This document shows positions 8,807 to 19,059 of a DNA stretch of 64,000 nt, in pieces (the first letter of the stretch is position 1; every line of letters starts with the position of its first letter). A program made the position numbers and the translations under genes. The notes below the pieces were generated by a model. The model did not search any database and was not told the DNA's origin. It saw nothing but the letters and a program-made list of their open reading frames with translations. Source of the DNA: OLB9 sp041392785 (GTDB taxonomy: Bacteria; Bacteroidota; Bacteroidia; Chitinophagales; Saprospiraceae); the NCBI GenBank assembly GCA_041392785.1, contig JAWKLK010000002.1, positions 1-64,000 of the forward strand, written 5' to 3'.

Positions 8807-9622
8807 TTAATGATGTGCTTTCTCTACTGTGTGAACAACAATGGTGTCTTTCATTGCATCGACTTTTGCTACTTCTACCACACTTTTTTGTATAGAAGCT
8901 GCTGGAATGTCAAAGGTAGTAAAGGTATTCTCCTTTTCATTATACACTTTTTTTACAGAAGCAGCCTGCATTGATCTAATATAATGAATCACCTGCCATC
9001 TTTCTTCATAAGACAATTTATCAGCATAACTACCCATAAGATTTCGACCATTAACAATAGCATGGTAAAATAATCCATTACCACTATTTACAAACTGCTC
9101 TTGAAGCAAGTTTGCTGGCTGTACCGGATATTTACCTCCATCATCTCTTACCAGATAACCAGCTCCATCTCCTTTATCACCATGACAAATGGCACACTGA
9201 ATATTATACAATTCCTTGCCCTTGTTGATGCCAGCTTCAGTGATTGGGAAAGGATTTCCCTTTATTTCTGCAATTGCTGCTGTTCTCCCTTCTTCAGTGT
9301 TTGGATAATAATAATTTACATGCCCATTTGGGGTATAGGCAATTCCCCTACTATTTTGTCCAGTAAAATCAACATCACCTATATATCCTCTTGCTATGGT
9401 ACCCTTTACAGGTACCCTAGGTTGTGACATAGCATATAATTCTTGGGGTGTTCCCCATCTGTTAGGCGCATAATAGGAATACACATTTGCTTCATATGCG
9501 ATACTATGAGCCATATCAGGCATATATTCACTGCCTGTCTTTTCTCCTGATGCTGACTGACAAGCACTTAAACCAAGTGTTATTGCAAAAAAAGTCAGAA
9601 TGTATAATTTCTCAATATTCAT
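8807..9622 (-). CDS. actE: Alternative complex III monoheme cytochrome c lipoprotein ActE
   Basis: This 271-residue protein has a lipoprotein signal (ITLGLSACQ, lipobox Cys 21) and one heme c motif, CAICHGDKGDGAGY. Downstream, GRNLMGSYADKLSYEERW supplies a plausible axial Met. The N-terminal half contains the ActE-typical segments DMAHSIAYE and PVKGTIARGY. In alternative complex III, ActE passes electrons from ActA toward the oxidase CuA site. Only 11 bases separate it from actD. Confidence 0.92.
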   Translation of the reverse strand: MNIEKLYILTFFAITLGLSACQSASGEKTGSEYMPDMAHSIAYEANVYSYYAPNRWGTPQELYAMSQPRVPVKGTIARGYIGDVDFTGQNSRGIAYTPNGHVNYYYPNTEEGRTAAIAEIKGNPFPITEAGINKGKELYNIQCAICHGDKGDGAGYLVRDDGGKYPVQPANLLQEQFVNSGNGLFYHAIVNGRNLMGSYADKLSYEERWQVIHYIRSMQAASVKKVYNEKENTFTTFDIPAASIQKSVVEVAKVDAMKDTIVVHTVEKAHH

Positions 9623-9633
9623 ATGGATTGGAA

Positions 9634-10158
9634 TTATAACGTTTTTGAATGAACTTCAGATGCACCTGTGGAACTAAAGAAAGCCTCAGCAGCTGAAGAG
9701 GACACATTGTGAGTATCAAATGCTAAACAAAACTTATCATCTGTGATTCTATCGTGTAAATATGTGTTTTTAACACCAGGACCTAAACCATTGATGATAT
9801 AGAAAGTCACCGTCATTCCAATTGCAGAAAATAACACCGTTAATTCAAAAGTAATTGGAATAAAAGCTGGCACTGACCAATAAGGTTTACCACCAAAAAT
9901 ATTTGGCCAATCTTTGACGAATACCCAAGTCATGCCTAAAAATGCTGTGAGGGTACCTAGCATACCATATATAAAACCTGCTTGATGCAACCTAGATTCT
10001 TCCAACTTTAAAACTGGATCTAGTCCATGCACAGGAAATGGTGTAAAAACATCATAAATTTCTAAATGATCTTTTTGCGCCTTTTTAATAGCTGACATCA
10101 ATTCTTCCTCGTCATCGTACAAGCCAAAAATGATGTTTTTATTATTATTCTGTATCAT
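9634..10158 (-). CDS. actD: Alternative complex III subunit ActD (DUF3341)
   Basis: A 174-residue DUF3341 protein with an N-terminal soluble domain (NIIFGLYDDEEELMSAIKKA, then YDVFTPFPVHGLD) and two membrane helices (FIYGMLGTLTAFLGMTWVF and ITFELTVLFSAIGMTVTF). The DVFTPFPVHG motif is a hallmark of ActD. The role is structural, anchoring the complex on the inner membrane. It lies between actC and actE with short gaps. Confidence 0.92.
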   Translation of the reverse strand: MIQNNNKNIIFGLYDDEEELMSAIKKAQKDHLEIYDVFTPFPVHGLDPVLKLEESRLHQAGFIYGMLGTLTAFLGMTWVFVKDWPNIFGGKPYWSVPAFIPITFELTVLFSAIGMTVTFYIINGLGPGVKNTYLHDRITDDKFCLAFDTHNVSSSAAEAFFSSTGASEVHSKTL

Positions 10159-10182
10159 AAATGCGAAAAATTCAACTTTTAA

Positions 10183-11604
10183 TTAATGGTGATCTTCTTC
10201 ATTGTTATCATGCTCATGGTGATGACGTTGTGTTGCATTTTCTCCAACATATTGGTTACCACCAGACTTAAGAATATGCTTAATCTCTGCAACAGCCACC
10301 ACAGGTGCTACCCGTACAAATATAAGGTAACAAGTGAAAAACAATCCAAAGGTACCAACATAAATTCCTATTTCTACCCAAGTTGGTGAATACAAACTCC
10401 AACTTGAAGGTAAATAATCTCTAGCTAATGTTGTGGCAATGATTACAAATCTTTCAAACCACATGCCTATATTTACTACAATAGATAAGAAAAATGTTAG
10501 CGTAACATTTCTTCTCCAAGATTTTTTCCAAAAAAACTGTGGGGCAACAACATTACAGAACATCATTCCAAAATATGACCACCAATATGGTCCCAATGCT
10601 CTATTGAAAAAAGCAAATTGCTCATACACATAGCCTGAATACCAAGATATAAATAGCTCCGTAAGATAGGCTACACCTACTATGGTACCTGTCAAAAGTA
10701 TCACTTTATTCATTGATTCGATATGCTCGATAGTGATGTAATCTTCAAGGTGCAACAGTTTTCTTGTGATAATCATCAGTGTCAATACCATTGCAAATCC
10801 TGAAAATATCGCTCCAGCCACAAAATACGGAGGAAAAATAGTAGTATGCCATCCTGGTATCACCGAAGTGGCGAAGTCAAAGGATACAATGGTGTGTACG
10901 GATAATACCAAAGGCGTAGAAAGACCTGCTAAAACTAATGAAAGTGATTCCCATCTTTGCCAATGTTTTGCAGAACCAGTCCAGCCAAACGATAGTGTAT
11001 TATATATTTTTTTACGGAAACCTTTAGCTCTATCCCTTACTGTTGCAAAATCTGGTACTAGACCTGTGTACCAAAACAACAATGATACTGTCAAATATGT
11101 ACTGATCGCAAAAACGTCCCAAAGTAACGGAGAATTAAAGTTTGGCCATAAAGGACCTCTTGTGTTTGGATATGGCAATATGAATGGTGCTAACCAGATC
11201 CTTCCCATGTGGATCAAAGGGAATAAACCGGCACACATCACAGCAAAAATCGTCATAGCTTCCGCGGCTCTGTTGACCCCAGTGCGCCATTTTTGACGGA
11301 AAAGTAATAGAATCGCTGAAATCAATGTCCCGGCGTGACCAATACCGATCCACCAAACAAAATTGGTGATATCCCATGACCAGTTGATTGTACGATTCAG
11401 ATTCCATGAACCTATACCAACCCAAATGGTCCATATAATACTAAATATACCAAACGTCAATACCGCAACTGAAAGTACAAAACCTATTACCCATTCCTTA
11501 GTGGGTGTTTTCTCAGTTGGTGATATTAAATCCTCAGTGATCTGATGATAGGTTTTATTACCTGTAATCAGAGGTTTTCTAATCGGACTTACAACAGCAC
11601 TCAT
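10183..11604 (-). CDS. actC: Alternative complex III NrfD-like subunit ActC
   Basis: This 473-residue NrfD/PsrC family protein has about ten membrane helices and is the main quinol-binding subunit of alternative complex III. Recognisable segments are FVWWIGIGHAGTLISAILLL, VFAISTYLTVSLLFWYTGL, LSVHTIVSFDFA and FFNRALGPYWWSYFGMMF. The C-terminus is His-rich (QRHHHEHDNNEEDHH). It starts at an ATG 37 bases after actB. Confidence 0.95.
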   Translation of the reverse strand: MSAVVSPIRKPLITGNKTYHQITEDLISPTEKTPTKEWVIGFVLSVAVLTFGIFSIIWTIWVGIGSWNLNRTINWSWDITNFVWWIGIGHAGTLISAILLLFRQKWRTGVNRAAEAMTIFAVMCAGLFPLIHMGRIWLAPFILPYPNTRGPLWPNFNSPLLWDVFAISTYLTVSLLFWYTGLVPDFATVRDRAKGFRKKIYNTLSFGWTGSAKHWQRWESLSLVLAGLSTPLVLSVHTIVSFDFATSVIPGWHTTIFPPYFVAGAIFSGFAMVLTLMIITRKLLHLEDYITIEHIESMNKVILLTGTIVGVAYLTELFISWYSGYVYEQFAFFNRALGPYWWSYFGMMFCNVVAPQFFWKKSWRRNVTLTFFLSIVVNIGMWFERFVIIATTLARDYLPSSWSLYSPTWVEIGIYVGTFGLFFTCYLIFVRVAPVVAVAEIKHILKSGGNQYVGENATQRHHHEHDNNEEDHH

Positions 11605-11641
11605 TGATTATATTTTGAATGTTATTTCTATTTTTATAAAT

Positions 11642-14600
11642 TTAAGCATCTAATGCTTCATCTCTATTATTGACCCTCATCGTATAATTTACTGAAGATC
11701 TTACATTTATCTCTTCAAGAGCTATATAGGTCAAAGGTGACTCTAGTTTTTCACTCAATAAACCTTCCTTATTATTAAAGTCTCCAAAAGTGATTGCGCC
11801 AGTAGGACAAGATGTCTGACACGCGGTCTTTACATCTCCGTCACGTAATGATCTGCCTTCAATCTTAGCTGTCAATTTGCCCTCTTGAATTCTCTGCACG
11901 CAGAACGAACATTTTTCAATGACACCTCGAGCACGAACGGTTACATCCGGATTCAATACCATCCTGGTAAGGTTGTCCGCCATAAATGGTGTGCTTTCAT
12001 CCTTTAATTTTGGTTGATTAATAGGCCAAATATCTGCTTTAGTATAATCTAACCAATTGAATCTTCTTACTTTATAAGGGCAATTGTTTGCACAATATCT
12101 TGTCCCGATACATCTATTATAAGCCATTTGATTTAGCCCTTCTGATGAATGGTTTGTAGCATTCACTGGACAAACATTCTCACATGGTGCATTATCACAA
12201 TGCTGGCACATCATAGGCTGATAAACAGTATTCGGATTATTGACATCACCATAATAGTATCTATCTATCCTCAACCATGTCATCTCATGATGTCTCGAAA
12301 CTTCTTTTCTTCCTACAACTGGTACATTGTTTTCTGACATACATGCTACAGTACATGCACCACAACCTATACAAGCATTGAGATCAATATGCAACCCCCA
12401 ATGATGTCCTAGGGCATATTTATCATCAAATCCTCCATAAATTTGTTGGGCATTCAAATGTTGTGCATGCTCTCTTTTATGTACTAAACTTTCTACATTT
12501 TCAGCTATGGCATTTACATTGGAAGTAAAGACAACTGATCTATCCGTCAATGCTCCTTGGAAACCCGTAGCTCCTGTAAAATAATCAAAGTAAACAAGAG
12601 CAGCTTCATCTGCATTAATTACCTCTCCAGTCTTGGTATCTACACCTTTGACACCAATTGTGTGGTGGTATTGTACACAAGCGAACTCTTCAACTCTACC
12701 AATTTTTCCAGATACTGTAACTTTTGTATTAAATAATTGCGGCCCATTAGGTCCTGTGGTAATACAATCATTTACATTCTGACCAACATTTGAACCAGTA
12801 TTTCCGGCATCCGTCCTTCCATATCCTAATGCCAATGCCACTGTGCCCGGCATCTGTCCAAATTGCTGAATTACTGGTACCTTCATGACTTTATCACCTA
12901 CTGTGACTTCAACCATGTCTCCATCCACCAGGTCATTAAGGCCAACCATATTTCTGTAGCCATCAAAACTTACAGGTATTGCGAGATAATTATCCCAAGA
13001 AGTACGGGCAACTGGATCCGGCATCTCCATCAACCATGGATTGCCTGCATACTGCCCATTACCAAGGTGCACCGTTTCAAAAAATGAAATCTCCATTTCT
13101 GAATTGGATGGTTTTGTGATTTCTCCGCTTAATGCGGCAGAACTGAAAGAAGGAGCGCTTCCTGCACTGGAATTAGTATACACTCCATCATGCAAAATAT
13201 TGTCCCAGTATCCTTGGAATGTAGAAAATCTACTTTGTCCTGAAAACATTGATTTCCAAGATTCTTTTAGATATTCATAATACGGTTGTTCGCCTTTTAA
13301 ATCAACACTAGTACTAGCTGCCCAAGTCAAAAGTGATACTTCTGCTTGACGCGTATTGAATAATGGAGAAATAGTAGGTTGGATCAAAGAATAATTACCT
13401 TTTTTTACTTCTACATCACCCCAAGACTCAAGAAAGTGGTTTGTTGGCACAACTACATCACAAAGTGCTGTCGTCTCATCCATTACTCCAGCAAAGGATA
13501 CTTTATTTTTAATTTTAGGCAATGCTGCTTCCAACTCTTTCCCATAAACAGTGTCATAAACCGGATTCGCACCCAAAACCAATAGTAAATCCACGCTTCC
13601 AGCTTTTACTTCCTCAATAAAAGTTTTGAGCTCTGAATCATTGCCTTGACGCTGATAAGAAGGCATAGACATGTCGATTGTCTGACCATAATTACCCAAG
13701 GCATTGTTTATTGCGTTGACCATCAATTGTTCTGCAACATTGTTTGATGCAGACACAACGATTGAATTTCCTGAATATGATTTTAGTTCTGAAGCTATTT
13801 TGGTTAGCGCATTTTTCGCTTTTTCATTAAGACCATTACTAGCTGGACCACCGCCAACAATTGCATTATAAAGATGAGCAATAGCTACACCTTGTTCAGA
13901 TGGTCTTACTAAAATTCTGTTATCAGCATTTGACCCAGTAAGCGACATATGTGATTCTACTTGAACCAATCTAGACATATTAGGATTTTTGACATCCTTA
14001 ATACTTCTTCCTTTAGCATAATCAGCAGCATATTCAATAGGTGAAATCCAAGTACCTAAAAAATCTGCATTAAAACTGACAATCAATTTTGCCTTATCAA
14101 ATTTATAAGAAGGTACTACTCTTTGCCCAAAATTCATCATGTTTGCATCCAACAAAGCAGAAGAAGACACTGGGTCATAAGTGACAACTTTTGTATTAGG
14201 AAATTTTGCTACAAACTCCGCTATGGCTTTCTTACTAGTTGGGCTCATATTGGTATGTGTCACAAGCCTTATGGCGTTAGATGTCAAGGTGGGTATCATC
14301 ATTTTGTCGATGGCGTCCCAAGATGTTTCTTTCCAAAATGTGCCATCCTTTACTTGTGGACCTTTGATCCTATTTGTGTCATATAAACTCAGAACAGATG
14401 CTTGAACTCTTGCTGAAGTACCACCTTTTGTAACTGTAGAAAGGGCATTTCCTTCAACTTTAATAGGCCTCCCTTCACGTGTCTTCACTAATATGGAGCA
14501 ATAATCACCTCCATTTAAGAAAGAAGAAGCATAATAGTTTGCTATTCCCGGAACTATTTCATCCGGCTTTATAACATAGGGTATGGCTTTTTTAACCGGA

Positions 14601-14806
14601 ATATCACATCCAGCAGCTATTGTTGCAGCACCAAGTCCAAATCCTAAAAATTTGAGAAAGTCTCTTCGGTTTCCTGACAAACTTTCTGTGGCATCTGCAA
14701 CGGTTGAAGGATTATCAACAAATTCGCTTTCCACGGTAGACAAAAATTCTTTATCCTGTGTCAGGTCTTTTTGTCCGATCCAAATATTATCTGTCTTATG
14801 TTTCAT
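11642..14806 (-). CDS. actB: Alternative complex III iron-sulfur/molybdopterin-like subunit ActB
   Basis: A fusion protein of 1054 residues. The N-terminus carries a twin-arginine-like signal (RRDFLKFLGFGLGAATIAAG followed by Cys), then a molybdopterin-oxidoreductase-like domain (about residues 90-740) that in ActB binds no cofactor. The C-terminal ferredoxin-like domain (about 800-1000) has four cluster motifs: CIGCGACTVAC, CQHCDNAPCENVCP, CIGTRYCANNCP and CSFCVQRIQ with CQTSCP. It conducts electrons from quinol in ActC to the hemes of ActA. The length and domain order are normal for Bacteroidota. Confidence 0.96.
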   Translation of the reverse strand: MKHKTDNIWIGQKDLTQDKEFLSTVESEFVDNPSTVADATESLSGNRRDFLKFLGFGLGAATIAAGCDIPVKKAIPYVIKPDEIVPGIANYYASSFLNGGDYCSILVKTREGRPIKVEGNALSTVTKGGTSARVQASVLSLYDTNRIKGPQVKDGTFWKETSWDAIDKMMIPTLTSNAIRLVTHTNMSPTSKKAIAEFVAKFPNTKVVTYDPVSSSALLDANMMNFGQRVVPSYKFDKAKLIVSFNADFLGTWISPIEYAADYAKGRSIKDVKNPNMSRLVQVESHMSLTGSNADNRILVRPSEQGVAIAHLYNAIVGGGPASNGLNEKAKNALTKIASELKSYSGNSIVVSASNNVAEQLMVNAINNALGNYGQTIDMSMPSYQRQGNDSELKTFIEEVKAGSVDLLLVLGANPVYDTVYGKELEAALPKIKNKVSFAGVMDETTALCDVVVPTNHFLESWGDVEVKKGNYSLIQPTISPLFNTRQAEVSLLTWAASTSVDLKGEQPYYEYLKESWKSMFSGQSRFSTFQGYWDNILHDGVYTNSSAGSAPSFSSAALSGEITKPSNSEMEISFFETVHLGNGQYAGNPWLMEMPDPVARTSWDNYLAIPVSFDGYRNMVGLNDLVDGDMVEVTVGDKVMKVPVIQQFGQMPGTVALALGYGRTDAGNTGSNVGQNVNDCITTGPNGPQLFNTKVTVSGKIGRVEEFACVQYHHTIGVKGVDTKTGEVINADEAALVYFDYFTGATGFQGALTDRSVVFTSNVNAIAENVESLVHKREHAQHLNAQQIYGGFDDKYALGHHWGLHIDLNACIGCGACTVACMSENNVPVVGRKEVSRHHEMTWLRIDRYYYGDVNNPNTVYQPMMCQHCDNAPCENVCPVNATNHSSEGLNQMAYNRCIGTRYCANNCPYKVRRFNWLDYTKADIWPINQPKLKDESTPFMADNLTRMVLNPDVTVRARGVIEKCSFCVQRIQEGKLTAKIEGRSLRDGDVKTACQTSCPTGAITFGDFNNKEGLLSEKLESPLTYIALEEINVRSSVNYTMRVNNRDEALDA

Positions 14807-14861
14807 GTATAATATGACTTAAATATTCTATATTTTATTAATTAGGAAGTTGTCTTGATTT

Positions 14862-16265
14862 CTAATAATGACATTTCTGACATTCAAGACCTCCAATATC
14901 ACTTACTGTCACCTTAGAGCGCTTTCCGGCAGCAATCTCATCATGCAGCTGTTTATAGTTTGCATAATAAGCATTATCTTTAAATTTCACCTCTGTTTCT
15001 CTATGGCAGTTGATACACCAACCCATAGAAAGTGGTGACATCTGTTCAACAACATCCATTTTTTCAATAGCTCCATGACAAGTTTGACATTCTAATTTTC
15101 CAACTGTGACGTGCTGTGCGTGATTGAAATATACGTGATCAGGAAGATTATGAATTCTTACCCATTCTATTGGTCCATAAATGGATGTTTTATTATCATT
15201 TGTGAGAGATTTTTTAATATTTTGCCATTGTAGTTCCACTTCACGTTCGCCCGAACCATCCAAACTAGCCAACTCTTTAGCTTCCTTGTATTTATCTCCA
15301 ATCCATTTTGTATATATAGATTTCAACTCACTTTCCGATTTATTTTGAACATCTTCTATATAAGTATTTGTAGAAGGATCATATCCAACAGATGCATAAA
15401 TTTTAGTGATTTCTGCTGTACCATAAGTGGATCCCACTTTGATGGCTGCGTGGCAATTCATACAAGTATTTGCTGAAGGTATAACAGATTGTTTAGATCT
15501 TCTTGCTCCATCGTGGCAGTATTTACAATCTATTTTATTTACTCCCGCATGGGTAGCATGCGAAAACTTGATAGGTTGTTCAGGTTTATATCCTTCTTGT
15601 CTTCCCAAATTTACAGCTTTGTTCACCGTATAATAACTACCAATGATAATCAAAGCAAAAGTTAGGAAAGTCATAACTCCTTTGGAAGTAAAAATTTCCT
15701 TTAAAGTTCTAGCCCTTTCAGGAGCACCTTCACGCGTTGTGACCACTTCATTGAGAATTCCAATAATACGTGCCATAAGCAACGCTAATACGCCTAAAAT
15801 AGCAGCTACAATTAAGTATAAAGGAAGTTGACTTTTGGGTTTTTCTGGTGCTGCATTGAGTGCAACATCCGCCTTTTTTGGTCCAGCCTTTCCTGTATGA
15901 ACATCATCAATATACAATAATATAGAGGCAATCTCATCATCTGTAAGTGCCGGAAATGATGTCATAATTACAGGTTTGTACTTATTCCATAATTCCACTG
16001 CTCTTGGGGTTCCTGCTTGGATAGATGCCTGTGAGTTTCTAATCCATGCATAAAGCTCCTCTTGACTAGTCCACTGCGCCTGAGCTCCGCCAAGTGCAGG
16101 TCCAGTTGCTGCACTTCGCATGTCCTTAGCGTGACATGCGGCACAATTGTTTGTAAATAATTTCTTACCAATGTCAGAAGACACCTCTGCTTGGACTGAG
16201 AATGAAATCATTGCAATACAAAAAATTACTATTGCCCTGAATTTCAGATACTTATTAATACTCAT
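14862..16265 (-). CDS. actA: Alternative complex III multiheme cytochrome c ActA with an extra N-terminal heme domain
   Basis: A signal peptide (MSINKYLKFRAIVIFCIAMI, cleavage near VQA) is followed by a class I cytochrome c domain with CAACH and a plausible Met ligand in VIMTSFPALTDDE, then a membrane helix (LPLYLIVAAILGVLALLMA). The C-terminal part has five more motifs: CKYCH, CMNCH, CQTCH, CINCH and CQKCH. There are therefore six CxxCH sites rather than the five usual for ActA. The ATG at 16265 places the signal peptide at the N-terminus; a start at 16298 would add 11 residues before it. It is the first gene of the operon. Confidence 0.93.
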   Translation of the reverse strand: MSINKYLKFRAIVIFCIAMISFSVQAEVSSDIGKKLFTNNCAACHAKDMRSAATGPALGGAQAQWTSQEELYAWIRNSQASIQAGTPRAVELWNKYKPVIMTSFPALTDDEIASILLYIDDVHTGKAGPKKADVALNAAPEKPKSQLPLYLIVAAILGVLALLMARIIGILNEVVTTREGAPERARTLKEIFTSKGVMTFLTFALIIIGSYYTVNKAVNLGRQEGYKPEQPIKFSHATHAGVNKIDCKYCHDGARRSKQSVIPSANTCMNCHAAIKVGSTYGTAEITKIYASVGYDPSTNTYIEDVQNKSESELKSIYTKWIGDKYKEAKELASLDGSGEREVELQWQNIKKSLTNDNKTSIYGPIEWVRIHNLPDHVYFNHAQHVTVGKLECQTCHGAIEKMDVVEQMSPLSMGWCINCHRETEVKFKDNAYYANYKQLHDEIAAGKRSKVTVSDIGGLECQKCHY

Positions 16266-16335
16266 TGTTGTATCTTTATGATTTCTGATTACCTTCACTT
16301 AATTGTAATAAAATTGTCAAATTTACAATTTGTCA

Positions 16336-16367
16336 CAAAAGTAAAATTCTAATCTGTGAATAGCAAT
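16336..16367 (-). promoter_or_regulatory. Candidate promoter of the act-cox operon
   Basis: Read on the minus strand, 16343-16336 is TACTTTTG, matching the Bacteroidota -7 box TAnnTTTG. Twenty bases upstream, 16367-16364 reads ATTG, a partial match to the -33 TTTG. It lies about 70 bases before the actA start. A second TAnnTTTG match occurs at 16325-16318 without a -33 partner. The rest of 16300-16593 is AT-rich and shows no other feature. Confidence 0.4.
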
Positions 16368-16593
16368 TTTTATTTTGTGATTATTTGTTATTTAGAATAA
16401 TTCTAAATATGTTAACAAACATTTAAAATTACTTTTTAACAATTAAAAATCTGTTAAAACCCAAAATACGCTTTTTATAATATGCTCTGTCATGCTTTTC
16501 AAGAATACTTGATGGATAAGTGGGCAAAACACATTTTCAAATTTCTAATGAATATCAAAATAATAAAGCATTATTTATTTAAACTTTATAAAA

Positions 16594-16952
16594 AGCGGAT
16601 ATACCTGTAAGCCGGATTCTGTACTATACTACTATAGCCTCTATCATTTATCTACGCTGCCTACCCCTCTTGTCAAGTCAAGATGACACCAGCATCGAGC
16701 AAATGCTTGCTGTAAAAGCGACAAGATATACATGGCATTTCAACACACAAGGTTTATCCCAAATACATATTACTATATATAAGTGTGAGCCCTTACCTCA
16801 CATTTTCACCCTTACCAATAATGGCGGTACTTTTCTGTGACACTTTCTGTCCCTTCTCATTTGAAGGTCCCACTCGTTAAGTGGTATGCTGCTCTACGTT
16901 GTCCGGACTTTCCTCTTCTACTTTCAGAAGCGATAGAGCGGTATATCCGAGG
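16594..16952 (-). ncRNA. rnpB: RNase P RNA, bacterial type A
   Basis: The complement contains the universal P4 strand GAGGAAAGTCCGGAC (about 16904-16918) near the 5' end and ACAGAATCCGGCTTA (about 16608-16622) near the 3' end. The termini pair as the P1 helix: CGGATATACC at 16596-16605 is the exact reverse complement of GGTATATCCG at 16940-16949. The length of about 358 nt is normal. It is a stand-alone RNA gene between the act operon and the POT transporter; it matures tRNA 5' ends with RnpA, which is not in this window. Confidence 0.95.
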
Positions 16953-17110
16953 GTAAAGGTACTGTATTGGTAGAATTATAATTAGAAAAAACACTTTTTT
17001 TTATTTTCCCTTCATTTTGAACAATTAAAAATAGAAATACATGTTACCTTGTTAAAACCACACTTTAATGCCAGCATATCAAAACAAATTTTTATTAGTG
17101 AGGGCTGCTT

Positions 17111-17142
17111 TTTGGGTGCATGCATAAAATAATATATCTTTG
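17111..17142 (+). promoter_or_regulatory. Bacteroidota-type promoter for the POT transporter
   Basis: TTTG at 17111-17114 and TATCTTTG at 17135-17142 are separated by 20 bases, matching the TTTG-N19-21-TAnnTTTG consensus. The expected transcript start is about 25 bases before the ATG at 17174. Confidence 0.6.
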
Positions 17143-17173
17143 GAAAATTTTTCAAAAGTATTAAGATTCATGT

Positions 17174-18931
17174 ATGAGTACATTTCAAGACAAAAATGAT
17201 TTTTTCAGTACAAATGTTTTAGGGCATCCTGCTGGACTTTTTACACTATTTTTTACAGAAATGTGGGAAAGATTTTCCTATTATGGTATGCGAGCACTTT
17301 TGGTACTATTTCTAACAACTGCTTTAATTGACGGAGGTTGGGGATGGCCCCGCGAACACGCTTTGGCACTATATGGTACTTATACATCTATGGTATATCT
17401 GACTCCAATCATAGGTGGAATGATGGCTGATAAATACTTGGGTAATCGGTATGCGATCATTTTAGGAGCTATCTTGATGACATTGGGCCATGCTTCAATG
17501 GCTATGGAAACGCAGTTTTTCATGTATTTAGGACTCTTGTTTCTGATTTTAGGAAATGGTTTCTTTAAGCCCAATATGACATCAATGGTAGCAAAATTAT
17601 ACAAGGATCACCCTGAGAAAAAAGATGGCGCTTATACCATATTCTACATGGGTGTAAATGCTGGGTCATTTCTTGGGATTTTACTTTGTGGATATGTAGG
17701 TGAAAAAGTTGGTTATTCTTGGGGATTTGGATTAGCTGGTATTTTTATGTTTTTCGGAATGTTACAGTTTTATTTTTCGAATAAGATTTTTGGCACTGTA
17801 GGATTGCCTCCATCTATCGCAAAAACAAACCAGGTCAATGCTTCTTCAGAAGACATCACTTTTTATGAAAACGGAGGTAAATTAAATCCTTTTACCACTT
17901 TTGAATTAATATTGATTGCTTTGATATCTATTTTAGCAGTCACATGGGTAATAAATGACCCCATTTCTAGGGTATACGGAGTCAATATTTTCGGAAATTC
18001 AACAAATGCAGGTTGGGTAATTTTGGTATGTGTGATTATTTTCATCTTTATATTGGTCAAAAGGATTATTAATTATGCACCGCATACTCGTGACCGACTT
18101 TGGGCAGTTTTCATTATAGCATTTTTCTATATGCTTTTTTGGGCCTCATTTGAACAAGCAGGTGGAAGTATGACCATATTTGCCAAAGATTATATGAACA
18201 GAACTTTGGAAGGTCAAGGAGCTACATTTTTTAAAATTTTCAACACTGCTTTGACAGTTATTCCACTGACTATTATCACATATGTTCTATTTAAGCTCTT
18301 TCAACAGACATTTAAAAAATATTCAACCGCAAATTTTTCATTAGGTATCAGTTTTGTAATTATATGGGGGATAGTGCTTTGGATGATTGGAAAAGAATTC
18401 AACAACACCAAAACGGAGGTAGCTGCAACTTGGTTTTCAATTTTAAATTCTTTCTTTATAATTGCATTGGGGCCGGTTTTTTCAAGAATTTGGGAGAGTA
18501 AATATAATCCGAGTGCAGCTATAAAATATGGCATTGGCTTTATATTTTTAGGACTTGGTTTTTTATTACTTTCATTGGGTTCTTCAGACATTCCATTGGG
18601 AGCAAAAACGGCAACAGTTAGTGTTCTATGGTTGGTGGGAGCATATTTTTTCCATACTTTGGGAGAATTATGTATCTCTCCTGTTGGTCTTTCTTATGTA
18701 AGTAAATTGGTTCCTGAAAGAATGATAGCAATCACATTCGGAGTGTGGTATCTCTCTATAGCAATTGGTAATAAAATAGCAGGTACTATGGGGAGTAAGA
18801 TAGACCATATTTCTGAAAGCAATGGATTGTCATACTTCTTCATGATTTTTACCATCGCTCCAATAATTGCAGGTGCTTTGGTAGTTTTGCTTGGACCATC
18901 CATCAAAAAATTGATGAGAGGAGTACATTAG
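17174..18931 (+). CDS. POT family proton-dependent oligopeptide transporter
   Basis: A 585-residue major facilitator of the POT/PTR family with about 14 membrane helices. The first helix carries the signature FFTEMWERFSYYGMRALLV, i.e. the ExxERFxYY proton-coupling motif, and helix 5 carries the PTR2 signature FYMGVNAGSFLG. Members import di- and tripeptides with protons across the inner membrane, consistent with a protein-degrading heterotroph. It is a single gene with its own promoter; the next gene starts 128 bases downstream with its own weak promoter. Confidence 0.93.
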   Translation: MSTFQDKNDFFSTNVLGHPAGLFTLFFTEMWERFSYYGMRALLVLFLTTALIDGGWGWPREHALALYGTYTSMVYLTPIIGGMMADKYLGNRYAIILGAILMTLGHASMAMETQFFMYLGLLFLILGNGFFKPNMTSMVAKLYKDHPEKKDGAYTIFYMGVNAGSFLGILLCGYVGEKVGYSWGFGLAGIFMFFGMLQFYFSNKIFGTVGLPPSIAKTNQVNASSEDITFYENGGKLNPFTTFELILIALISILAVTWVINDPISRVYGVNIFGNSTNAGWVILVCVIIFIFILVKRIINYAPHTRDRLWAVFIIAFFYMLFWASFEQAGGSMTIFAKDYMNRTLEGQGATFFKIFNTALTVIPLTIITYVLFKLFQQTFKKYSTANFSLGISFVIIWGIVLWMIGKEFNNTKTEVAATWFSILNSFFIIALGPVFSRIWESKYNPSAAIKYGIGFIFLGLGFLLLSLGSSDIPLGAKTATVSVLWLVGAYFFHTLGELCISPVGLSYVSKLVPERMIAITFGVWYLSIAIGNKIAGTMGSKIDHISESNGLSYFFMIFTIAPIIAGALVVLLGPSIKKLMRGVH

Positions 18932-19024
18932 CATTTAAGGTATTCTATTTCAAGATCTATCATAAGGTAATGCTCAAATTTGGCTTTATACATGCCTAAT
19001 TATATGAATTCCAATTTCTTTGTG

Positions 19025-19032
19025 TAATTTTG
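19025..19032 (+). promoter_or_regulatory. Possible -7 promoter box before the E2 operon
   Basis: TAATTTTG matches TAnnTTTG 28 bases upstream of the ATG at 19060. No TTTG is found at the expected -33 distance (that position reads TATA), so this is a partial match only. Confidence 0.35.
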
Positions 19033-19059
19033 CAGTCAGACCCAAACTAAGCATGTATT

